From positions 5,270,001-5,334,000 of the forward strand of contig CM044880.1 of assembly GCA_024500155.1 (NCBI GenBank): a stretch of DNA of 64,000 nucleotides. The letters run 5' to 3'. Positions 47,169-62,171 of the stretch are shown one piece after another. The notes under the pieces were generated by a model. The model was given only the letters and a program-made list of their open reading frames with translations. It ran no database searches and was not told the DNA's origin. The DNA comes from Chenopodium formosanum. Lineage: Eukaryota; Streptophyta; Magnoliopsida; Caryophyllales; Amaranthaceae. Position 1 is the first letter of the stretch. Each line of letters opens with the position of its first letter. The position numbers and the translations under genes were made by a program.

Positions 47169-50100
47169 TCAAAAAAGGAACTGCAGATGCAACATAAGGA
47201 GAAGAAATCAGTAACTCCAAATTGTGCTGCAAAGAAGTTATAACAAAAATAAAATGAAGGTAAATGCATACCATCTTCTTCTTCTTTTTCTTCTTTTCGA
47301 GGAATGCTAACAGCTCTCCCTGTCTTTGCATTGATTCCTCAAGAAGCTGCAACAGTTCATGTTTGTCACAATTTATTCTTTCATATAAAAAAAAAAAAAC
47401 CTCTCCAAAATCTATGCATTAGTTTATCAAACTTTTGATACTTGTCAGAAACAGTTTATTTTCCTGATAAATTAGGTGATTAATTCTAGTAGCATGATGA
47501 TTAACTCCTGTTTGGCTTGAATCAAGGACAATTTCGATATGTTGCTCTTGTTAGATGCCGTTATGTTAGGAAACTATCAAGTCTCATGATGTGAGGTTGC
47601 TAGACAATTTATACAGGAATACATTCTTGTTCTTAGCCTAGTATATATCAGACAGAAACAACTGCAGGTGAATTTTTGTCAGAATTTCAGTCTTAAGCTC
47701 AGAAAACTATCTAGGATTTATGTCAATAAACTTAATAATTCAGATATACTACTATGTAATGTACAGATACCAAACAAATCAATATATTACCTTCTTTGTT
47801 GCAGAAAGTTCCTGCTCAAGGACTTCTACACGGCTCATTGCATTGTTGAGCATATCCTCTTTTTCGGGAGGCATGATGGCTGGTTTCGCAGCAAGGGAAA
47901 TCACCTTCCCTTCCAATTCACCCATGCGCTTCATCATTGCAAAATACTCAACCTCAGAGATTGCATGTCCAGGCAATTTATGTGAGTCCTTCACAGCAGT
48001 CTCATCACAGTAAGTATATAAGGTCGCATCAGTAAGCTTCTTGGGCATGTTTCGAGTCAATCTGATCATCGTTACAATGCCCATCATCACAGACATGAGA
48101 CCAGTGACTAGATGGTTGCTAAATTTCTGATTAGAACCCTCAAAACTGTTCTTTGATGGTAAACAACCTGCAGTTTCAGGAAGTAAATATCAGTAACAGA
48201 ATTCAAACCTTTAACTCTCCGATAAATAAACATGCTTCAGTTACTAATTTACTACAAGTATTACAGAAAACATCTGTTAGGCAGAATGTAGCAACAACAA
48301 CATCAACAACAAGAAAAAAAAAAAAAAAAAAAAATCAATCCACCCTAGTGAAGTAAATCCATAATCTGCAAAACGGAAACTACATAAATTCTATTATGTG
48401 AGTAGACTTGTATACTTATTTTACTACTTAGGTATGCATATAGATTACACCATTTGTAGGTCTTGGGACATATAGTAGTCATAAGTCATGCACACATTTT
48501 AGTTCAACTAGTTTGTATTTGAGAAAAAGAAAGGCATAAATTCTTTTCGCCCCTGGTTTAAATCCTTTCCCTTTGGCTGCAAGTCCACTAATAAAAGTAG
48601 ACACATTTGGCAGAATTTCATGTTAAAAGAGGGCAGAGGTGCCGATACCTTTGGTCATAGCCAGCTTGTTCATAGTTATATCAACAGGTTTGCTCCACGA
48701 TTTTTCCATGTCCTTGTCTACCATTGGGATGAAGTTGTCATATGGGAAGGGACTCGGTGCATCTTTGCACATAGGTTCCTGCAAAAAATAGACAAAAAAA
48801 ACTAAATTAGGATTCTATAATCAAAATTGTCACCTTTCTAAATTAATGTTGGTAATAGTACATAATTTTTGATATGTTTGCTGCTGTTAGCTATTTACAT
48901 GGTACAATACAAGGTTGTTATTACAATGAATGACATATTGACACTTACTTTGGGTGCATAATACTGGAACTCATCTGAATCGCATGAGTTGCATCCCTTC
49001 ACATTACGAAAACAAAGAAATGAAGTTAGTAAATATGCAGTACATGACTACATACCCCTAGCCTACAAGACATTTTGAGTTTGGAGATTAAGTACATTCC
49101 CCAGAAGTCAGAAGACTACCTTTGGTTTTGCCATCTCATCTTCACCAATGGTTTTTTCGTCTATCACTGGGAAGGGACCCCTTACGTTGCATTTGGCCTC
49201 ACCATTACGAACCATCTACAGAAGCGAAAACAATAGGAAGGAAAAAAAAAAACAATTAACAAGTGAAAGAAAGATAATGTAAGTTCAATTGGAAGAATTG
49301 ATGATCTAGGTAGAAAAGAGATTTTCTGCTAAAATCAAACCTTCATTATCTCAGGATCATTCCATGGCCCTTTATCAGATTTCAAGCAGCCACCTTTTTC
49401 TGCACAGGTGCAGGTACCGCCCAAAAATTCTGGCAGTTCACTGTAATCATATGAAATTGGCTTAATAAGTAAAGTTTCGCTTTCAGGAATTTGTAAACTT
49501 ATTTCACTCTAACTAATGTTGAAGTAAAATTTCAGATTCTGACACTTACATACAGACGATACAGTACTTTAAGTGTTTAATACTTAACATTTAACAAATG
49601 ACATGACATAATATGTTTCATGTAGGAACGGAGGGAGTATAAATCAATAACAGATAAGAATAGTAACCTGGCATCAATGATCTCAAGCAGTTTGCTTTGG
49701 TACTTGTTGCCCAGGACCTTTACACAAAAAATTAATATTAGGCCTGAAATCCTCAATCAAAAATCACAGCAGAACAGAAAGAAATGTTTATTGAGTACTT
49801 ACATGAATCTTCTGGGTGGTCTTGGGATCAAGGAACGACTTAACGGTGCTCCACAACAGCCTGAAACCAGATCCTGCATTGATGATGTACATCCTACACA
49901 GGGTCTGAAAAACCGAAAAAATGTCAAAAATTTCCTGATTCTCAGTTTGGCAACCAATCATTCCATGCACAAACTAGTAAAACTTGTGTAAGAAAGCAAG
50001 AAAAACTGTACCTCAGGGTAATTGTCACCATCTATCTTTTGTAGGGTCTGGATGAGTTCCCTTGCCGCCTTGTTGAAGTTCTTAAGCCCCTGCACATCAC

Positions 50101-51628
50101 ACACACTACAGATTAATTTTCGGTCCTGGTCTTAATGCTTTGCTCCCTCTGGCTAGTTATATAATTTCTTTTAATTTTAACTTGGATTTTAATAGAAATA
50201 GCACTTCAACAATAAATTTATGTTATGGTTCAGTTCATCTCATACATACCACTCCTTGAACATCCAGAATAGTGGTACTCTGATCAATGTGTTTCTTTGC
50301 AGCAATTGAACAAGCTGGGAACTTATCAATAAAGGTCCTCTCAAACTCTTGGACGTGATATTTAAGATATCGGTCCATGGAGGTGACTTGCATCAACTTG
50401 TTAGGATCAACCTGACCCAACTTTTCAATGTAAACTGGCCGGCCTTCCTTGTCAACTCCATGGTGTCCTTGAGGATAGTATTGCTTGACCTCTTCAACTT
50501 CCTTGAACTCAAAATCCTACACAGGAAAGACGAAAAGTATGGCAAACCAGTTAGAAAACATCACTACACGTCTACACCACTTGAGACTAAATGAGTGCTA
50601 AACATGTCAAAAACTGACCCAATCTTAGCACAACCGAAGAGAACTTGTCTAAAACAGATAAAATCTTGAAGCTAGGTAAAAAAATTCTCTTCAAACCCAT
50701 TAAAAATAGGCATAAGATTGCATCTAACCTGAGAACCTGACCTGAACAAAATCCGATCAAATTTGAAGAATGAAATTCACAAAGGCTTATTCAAAGTAAA
50801 AATTCTAATCAAAACATTAGATCAATCAATCTATAGATTCTAAACCAGATGACCTAACTGATATGCTTGATTCAACTGACAGAAACATATTGTATATTGT
50901 AAGAACAACATTCCTCAGAATATACAGTATATACCTCCATGATTGTGTCAGCACCAAAATCCTTTCTCCATTGGATCATGTCAGACCACATTTGCTTTGA
51001 CTTCTCGATATCAAACTTCCTGGCCTTCAAGAATCTGTCAAATTATACATAATTTGTTATTAACTATTTAAACCAAGAAAAATTCAAACTAATTTTTGAC
51101 AAATTGAAATAAAATGTCTAGGAACAATATTGAAATCAAGTTAAAATAAAGATGGAAAATGTTACCTAAGCAGCATGTGATAATCATCATGCTTTGTAGG
51201 AAGCAATTCTTCCAAACTAAGGGCCTGACGAAATGCATCTACTGCCTTCATTTCCTCTGCATCATGTTCATCTTCGAAAGCAAATGACATGACTCTGCTG
51301 TTCCTTCTACCTTTCTTTGTCAGCGAGTTTCTGAACATGCTTGAGACATTAAAAGCCGCCTTCTTGAAGGAACCAAGCTTCGTTCTCTTCTCATCATCAT
51401 AGAAATCAATGTCAGGTTTCTCAAGTCCTGAAAAAAGCAACCAAAATAGCCAAATAAGATCAACTTAATACCATATCAGTCAAAAGGCCTACATTTTCAT
51501 CAGAAGCATAAATTGTCAGAATAAAGCACCTTGAGAACAAGAGAGGAAAACAAACACTTACCCGGTTTTAGGGACTGTGCAACAGATCCAGACATTGTTT
51601 CGGTCATGGTCATTGCCTCTACACTCAT
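47169..51628 (-). CDS. SEC14-nodulin phosphatidylinositol/phosphatidylcholine transfer protein (SFH gene B)
   Basis: Fourteen coding exons on the minus strand: 51628-51562, 51427-51166, 51034-50935, 50516-50250, 50089-50012, 49904-49803, 49717-49668, 49440-49341, 49215-49120, 48996-48949, 48778-48649, 48167-47791, 47346-47272 and 47180-47169 (587 aa). The N-terminus MSVEAMTMTETMSG differs from gene A. The SEC14 core is well conserved (FLKARKFDIEKSKQMW, GRPVYIEKLGQVDPNKLM, NAGSGFRLLWSTVKSF, PEFLGGTCTC). The linker (exons 9-11) has diverged completely and gains CNSCDS. The nodulin region has a hydrophobic helix at about 453-468, a coiled coil, and a lysine run KKKKKKKM before FLF. Exons 3-8 and 13 match gene A in length (100, 267, 78, 102, 50, 100 and 75 nt). 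The final exon adds only three residues after a 91-nt intron; without that splice the frame stays open to 46900. A 5' UTR intron spans about 52477-51646. Confidence 0.95.
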
Positions 51629-51645
51629 AAAACGCGTAAAAAACT

Positions 51646-52550
51646 CTGCAAAGAATAGACAATCAAACACTCATATCACATTGTGGTACAAATATATACA
51701 AGTACCATATAAGATTGATTTTCTAGTTATTTTGTTCCATTTATATGAGATGTTTGTGAAAGATCATGTAGGATATCAATACACATAATATCGCGATCAT
51801 TTGAAATATTTTCAAGATACATATGTTCATGAAATTTGATCACTCTGACCTCAAGTATACCTTTACAAAATCACAAGATGAAATCACCTTTAAGATCAAC
51901 AGCTCTCAGATATCAGTATCATAAGTTGTTACCCCAAAATATAACACATGGTAAGTTTTTATATTGTATCAAACACATTCAATAATAGAGGTCAATTATT
52001 TACACTCCATAATATAATCATGAAATAATATAAAAGGGTTTATCAAACAAATCAACACAATAGTAATGCTATTCATCAAACAAGTTTAACCAACTTGACA
52101 TTCAATGTTGGTATTAAATCTCGTCTACATCATTACTCTATACTCTATGTGACTCTATGATATTTATTCAATCTCGTCTACATCAATGTCATATCCATAC
52201 ACGTACCCAAAAAAAAAAAAAAAAAAAAAAACACAAAAGCCCTTAGGAGATTTTAACATTGAAGAAAAACAGAATCATTATCAGCTCAATATCACCCAAA
52301 AAAAAATCTACAAAATCATAAGCTGACAATAAGAAATATACCAACTTAATGCAGAATTATCACAATTGAGCAACAATGAATGCAAAAAATTGTTGCTTTT
52401 GTTATGTTTTTTTTTTTTTTTTTTTTTTTTTTGAAATAGATAATTATATAATTAAGATAAGAAGAAGAAATTATTACCTGGAAACAAAATATGTTTAGGA
52501 GCAAAAAAATGAAGGGAGGAGAGAGAATTTGGAGGGAGTTATAGAATTGC
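51646..52550 (-). other. 5' UTR exon and leader intron of SFH gene B
   Basis: On the minus strand a leader ending TTTGTTTCCAG at about 52479 is followed by a GTAATAATTT donor. The intron contains poly(A/T) runs (about 52209-52231 and 52409-52432) and ends CTTTGCAG before 51645, 17 nt upstream of the ATG. The transcription start near 52550 is an estimate. Confidence 0.6.
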
Positions 52551-54299
52551 TAGGCTCTTCACAACGGCTAGGAGACAACTCTCATTGTAAGACAGCATAA
52601 TCATATTTTTTTTATTTTTAATAAAAATAATTTTTGATATTGTATTTGATACAGATGTTTTTATAACACCATTGACATAGTCTTAGATTTATGTAAATTC
52701 TTTTGTTATTAAAGAGATAGGAAAAATATAAAGGCATAAATATAAATTAAATTAATATAGAATAAAAGAGATAGGCGGCTAAGTGAGAAATGCAAGGCAC
52801 TCCGTCCATATTAATGATCATTTTCAATGTTAACAGATGGGAAAACTAGTATTGATGATTTCGAGTATGTACGTATTTTGTACAATTGTATGTATCATTT
52901 CCGTCGAAGTATTTATACTTTGGTCGAACTTGATTTGCAATAAATTTCTCAGAGCTAACCTTATACATACGGTTTAATGGTTTTCGATTTTTTGAATAAA
53001 CTTAAGTTAATACATTATTTGTTGTTGATGACCATCTTTGTCAATTATCTTTTTAAGAAGTTTCTTTGCCTTCTCCACGTTAAAGTGCCCGCAATCTTAC
53101 CAACCGTGGCCAACTACCTACCTAGGTGCTAGCCATTCTCTTTTATCCTTTATGATTTTGCAATATGAAAATTATGGAGTATTGTTCCTTCAAACATAAA
53201 TAATCTTGAGCATAATGTATTGGGCATGGACCGTATGGTATTAGATTCCAAAGTAAGGATGCAAAAATATATGGAGTACCGATCTATGTAAAAGTATCAT
53301 TTATAAACTTTGGCATGATAAATATGCGAGTTTAATAGATCACTAAAATATATTTGGTTTCGCTTTGTGCTCCTATTTGGTTCACATACATGCCATCATA
53401 GATATCAAATATATACAGTGCTTCTAATCCGAGTTTGAACTCAATTCTCATACACTACGAGTACTATTTTTGTTAACTTGAGCTTTTTCATGTGCTCAAA
53501 GTTCAACACCTTGACCGTGCTTTTAATTTACATATGTGAAAAGGCATTATTGTACTGTATTTATCGATATTAATAGTTGAAATGAGTATTGAAAATCAAG
53601 TAAAAAGCAAGTGACTAAAACTTAAGAAAACATAGAGCGTAATTTTTGAAACCATAAAAATGAATTTAATTGACATTATTATAAGATGAAAAGTCAATAA
53701 CTATATATGAAAAGTACATTTATTCCTAACAAAAATTCCTCCAAATCTACATTTATCCATAAATTATCAATGTTGGTAATTTCAAATTTTCACTTCCAAA
53801 CCTCCAATTGATTCTTTCTCAATTTGACTAAAAGAGTGGGCAATTAATTCGCGACAAGAAATCCAGGATACCGGCAGCATGGAAGAGCCAAATTGAGGCC
53901 AACATGTAATGTTTGTAACACAAAATATTCAAATATATAATTAGTCATTTATTATAAGGTAGTTTGATGATGAAATATGGAAGAATAGTTCCAAATTTCC
54001 AATTATACTTGAGGTCCTCCACTAAGTTTTGGGTCAGCCTCGTTACATTTAATCGTAAATTATTCTGATTATGGCCTGCCTAAGTCAAACAAAGGAAATG
54101 CATGTTATAAGTAAGATCTTTACTACTACTAGTATTCATTAAATCATAAATAGTTGATGCCTACTCGGCTAATTCAGCCTATTGCTTGGCCTATATCTAT
54201 TTCGAATCAGTTGTTATATTGTCTCAATCTCTTATAAATACAATGTAATAATTGTATTCAATTCTCTATACATATAAAAAATTATCTTTCATAGCTTTA

Positions 54300-54450
54300 C
54301 TTCCACCGTTTAATATTAGCTAATACATTTTTGTGATTGGATCAAAAAAGAAATTATAGTAACGTAGGATCAAAAAAGAAATTATATATACTTCCACCGT
54401 TTAATATTAGCTAATACACTTCACTTTTTAAATGTTTTTCTCTTATTAAT

Positions 54451-54494
<44 letters not shown>

Positions 54495-54673
54495 GTGTCA
54501 ATCCTAGGATCCCCTGACATCGGGAGGGAAGCTCTAACCACTTGAACTATCCTTCACTCTCTATTAGTAACAAATTGTAATTATAATGTTTGCAAATTAA
54601 ACATGTGTCAATCAATCGATGATAAACATGCTTAAAGAAATATGTCAACTAATATAAAAACAAACGGAGGAAG
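54300..54673. mobile_element. Stowaway-like MITE with duplicated left end
   Basis: The element at 54391-54673 begins CTTCCACCGTTTAATATTAG and ends TATAAAAACAAACGGAGGAAG, flanked by TA on both sides. Its first about 30 bp also occur at 54300-54331, and GGATCAAAAAAGAAATTATA is repeated in between, so the left end has been duplicated. A SINE (54450-54570) interrupts the element. Confidence 0.6.
54450..54570 (-). mobile_element. SINE nested in the Stowaway element
   Basis: On the minus strand an A-box-like TAGTTCAAGTGGTTAGAG is followed by a degenerate B-box-like GGATCCTAGGATTGACACC and a very long A tail (about 43 A, seen as T on the plus strand at 54452-54493). This fits a short tRNA-derived SINE. 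The target duplication was not resolved because of the tail. Confidence 0.5.
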
Positions 54674-54837
54674 TAATAATGACAATATACAAGTACTCCT
54701 CCGTTTCATATAATTATAATTTCCGTGAAGGATTACCTATATTTATATATCAAGCTTTTAATTAAGTAGTTTAGAAAACTACTCATTGCCTCCAACCTGC
54801 CCACCTACCCTCCTTTTGTTTAAGATATTCAAGTAAA

Positions 54838-55563
54838 CTAGCTTTTTAGCCCGTTCAATGCACGGGTTATTATTTGGGTTAATTATTTTTATATATAGGT
54901 ATGCTTTTATACGAAGTATTGTTTCATTTCTAAAACTTAAAAGAAAAAAAGAGTGAGGGTAGAGCTGTGAAAGAAGATGAAGGAGTTTAGTTAAATGTGT
55001 GTGTGTGTGAAGATTGTGGGATATGAAATGACATATTAATTTAAATTATCTTTAAAGTATATGACATGAAAAGACAATTAATTGAACTTTATTTTATTAT
55101 GATGGAAATGAACACTTCATTTTTTTTCCTTGAATTTGCAAGTTGGAAAATGCAAAAAGACTTAAACATAAATATTAATATATTATTAATGTTTAGAGGT
55201 TTCAAGTTTTTAATATATTATTATTAGTATTATTATTTCAATTATTATTGTTATTATTATTATTATTAATATATTATTAAGGGTGACATGTTTAGAGGTT
55301 TCAAGTTTTTAATATATTTTCCATACATTTTATAATATATTTTCCATACATTTTATAATTATAATTATATAGTATATTTTTCGTAAATATTTTAATATGT
55401 ACATTTGTATATACACATATGTATAGTAATAAATAATCAATAAATAATCAAAGATCACTAATCCGTAGTTAAAAATCACTAATTAATAAGTTCAGTTCAG
55501 TTCAGCTCAGTTCAGTTCAGCTGAGTTCAGTCAATCGGAACAGGCCCTAAGTATAGATATAGA
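54838..55563 (-). mobile_element. Probable non-autonomous Helitron
   Basis: On the minus strand the 3' end carries a hairpin (AACCCGTGCATTGAACGGGCT) about 7 bp before CTAG, next to a T. The opposite end, TCTATATCTATACTTA, is compatible with a Helitron 5' terminus. The element is less certain than the one at 36413-36879 because its 5' end abuts an inserted CTGAA MITE remnant. Confidence 0.4.
55490..55547. mobile_element. CTGAA MITE remnant, reversed
   Basis: A GTTCAG/GCTCAG array ends in CAATCGGAACAGGCCC and is followed by TAA (55548-55550). A TAA also precedes the array (55487-55489), so this may be an internally deleted element of 58 bp. The left terminal repeat and the core are missing. 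Confidence 0.6.
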
Positions 55564-56169
55564 TATGTCCTCATAATGTAAAGCAAGAAAAATTGCATTT
55601 AATATTTTTTTGAATAGAAGAATAATTACATAATTGTCTGCAAATAACTGGCACAATCTTAGTGTTATTAATATTAAAATATATAATCATAAAGATATTA
55701 GCTAAAGATTGTCATATAAATATTGGTGTATACGGTGGGTGAGTGACTTTGAGAGTAATTAAGAACTAATAAGAAGCTTACACGTCATATATCATTATAT
55801 TTTTATATCATTTTGAACTTTTAGGTCAATGATCACAGCTTAAATATTCAAGTACTCCTAAGTAATATTAGCACACACACAAATATATAAAAAGGGTATT
55901 CAGCAATATTGGAACAAGTATATTAATCAAGAATTTAAAGTGCTTTATTTAGTAGTCATTGCTAGTTAAACCTAATTTGTTACATACCAATAAAAGTGCC
56001 CAAGTTTACAAAATAGAAGGCCTACTATTGTTGTCTTGCACAAGAAAGTGCTCTTTCTAACAACTATTTTTAGAAGATTTATTTTGATGAAACATACACA
56101 ACTCATTATGGAAGTTTATATGTCATGTGGTGTTATATATGATTCAATGTTTCTTATTTTATGTCAACA

Positions 56170-56553
56170 CACTACAAGAAAACATGCGTATGTATGATCT
56201 TTACAAGATTCGAACATGCAACCTTAAACTCTTATATTAAATGTTTCACCAATAAGCTATGACATATTTTATGTATTCTTTGTCAAACAATATTTATATA
56301 TCTAGTGTTGAAAAGGCTTTTCGTATCGATTTTTAGGATTTAGTGGCGATTGTAAATGATGATACGATTTCTCAAAATTATATAAATGTGTAAAAATAGT
56401 GTTGATATGTATTATTATGTTTTCCGTATCGATTTTATATGGGAAAACCATGGCGATTGTAAAAATGATACGACATCCTTAATTATTTCACAAACATACT
56501 TGCATATTGTAACAAATGTACAATCGCTACGAAAAGAGATTTTTCTTGTAGTG
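56170..56553. mobile_element. CACTA-like (En/Spm) non-autonomous element, 384 bp
   Basis: Ends CACTACAAGAAAA and TTTTCTTGTAGTG are perfect 13-bp inverted repeats. The flanking trinucleotide ACA is duplicated (56167-56169 and 56554-56556), the 3-bp duplication diagnostic of CACTA transposons. Subterminal motifs TTTTCGTATCGATTTT and TACAATCGCTACGAAAAG recur inside. There is no transposase. The open frame at 56386-56646 is fortuitous. Confidence 0.85.
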
Positions 56554-57109
56554 ACATTCAATAAGTTAGAAATGCAATTTATATCTGATTCAATCATGCA
56601 ATCTCATGGCCTCATTTATCTATTGAAAACCAAAACACAAAATTAATTAATAACTATATATATATATTATGTGATAAGTAATTGTTTTTTTTTAAAAAAA
56701 AAGTCATGCAATTATTCTTAATTATATCATGATCATTGTGAAATAAAGAGAGTAATTGTTATCCTATATAATGACATGAGATTCACATACTATTTCGTAT
56801 ATCATACTACAGTAGTTTATACTTCGTACTTCATAATAGATCTTTCTTTTTTTTTTTTTGTTAATTTTGGGATTTTATTTGAGTGGGGCTTCCTTAGTTA
56901 GGGTCTTAGGAAATGGGTGTTGGTGTTGGACTCTTGGTTGGGCCATCCTACTCCTAACTCCTAACAATTCTAAGGCCCATCAAATGCAGACGACTTCATT
57001 CCTATGTTGGCTTGTATGTACTCAGTAAAGTCAGTAGTGTTCATTCCCTTGAAAAAAAACCTCTTAAAACAACACAAATCAAATAGCGCTATCAAATTGA
57101 GTCTACAAT

Positions 57110-57690
57110 CAATTGTAATTAGGGTCCAATTGGATTGATTGTTATGAAGGTTTATATGAGATCACTATGCCACTCTTCACTCAGTTTCATAATTGGAGTA
57201 TTCAACACATTTATCGAGAGGCAAATCGAGCAGCAGATTGGATTGCTAATATAGGTCATTTAATGTTTGATAATATGTATATTGATGTTTCTAATAGCTC
57301 TAGCCTATTCCCTATTCTTTCCTTTGATGTGTTAGAATTTCCCCTCGTGAGAAGGTTGTTATTTTCCTTACCTTTATTTTTATTTATTTTTTAAAAAAAA
57401 AACAAACTATGCCAATGTGGATTGCACGTATACATAGTAGATTTCTTTCATTTTTCAGGTCACTTCAATATGTGTCGGGTTGTGGACATATCGAATAAAT
57501 TTTTACTAGCTCCTAGGTATCGTAATTAGGGTCTAATTGACTAATTGGGTTGAGTCTTTTGGTATGAAGGTTAATATGGGATCACTATGACAATGCGGAT
57601 TTAATGCATAATCGGTAAAATTCATTTTGGATCACTTCAATATGTGTCGGGTTATGATCAAATCGGACTAGTTTTTGCCAGCTCTCCTAC
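57110..57690. repeat. Tandem repeat upstream of the lysine gene
   Basis: The motifs TAATTAGGGTC-AATTG (57117 and 57531), TATGAAGGTT-ATATG-GATCACTATG (57142 and 57561) and TCACTTCAATATGTGTCGGGTT (57460 and 57631) recur in the same order. They indicate two or more copies of a unit of roughly 170-200 bp. The LINE fragment at 57173-57405 interrupts the first copy. Confidence 0.6.
57173..57405 (+). mobile_element. 5'-truncated LINE with RNase H-like C-terminus
   Basis: The fragment is flanked by the perfect 9-bp duplication ACTATGCCA (57164-57172 and 57406-57414) and ends in an A-rich tail. Its reading frame includes WSIQHIYREANRAADWIAN, the C-terminal RNase H-like motif of plant L1-type LINE polyproteins, followed by a stop. 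Only the last about 70 codons are present. This is a typical 5'-truncated retrotransposition product. Confidence 0.8.
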
Positions 57691-57829
57691 AAGTTTTCGA
57701 ACCCGCTCATACGAGTAGTAACTACTCCGTAGTAAGTAGAATCGTTGACCGCTACAAAGAAGTGACCTATTGCCCTACACTATCACTTCCTTTCTCTCTC
57801 CTACTGTTACTCTTCCTCTGTGAACAACC

Positions 57830-62171
<4,342 letters not shown>

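Larger units (their letters stand above)
52560..57650. other. Intergenic region with nested repeats
   Basis: No gene was recognised between SFH-B and the lysine gene. Separately listed are a Stowaway with nested SINE, a likely Helitron, a CTGAA MITE remnant, a CACTA-like element, a LINE fragment and a tandem repeat. Stretches 52.6-54.3 kb and 55.6-56.1 kb show only AT-rich sequence. A (TTA)n/(ATT)n microsatellite lies at about 55230-55275. Confidence 0.5.

Noticed and set aside
47227..47271. A 45-nt intron in SFH-B (GTATGC to TTTGCAG)
   Set aside because: It is too short for a plant intron and gives an implausible C-terminus; the 91-nt alternative gives the family-like lysine run plus FLF.
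46900..47271. A separate gene downstream of SFH-B
   Set aside because: It is the unspliced continuation of the SFH-B reading frame and has no independent start or domain.
56386..56646. An 86-codon open frame
   Set aside because: It spans the CACTA-like element end and shows no domain.
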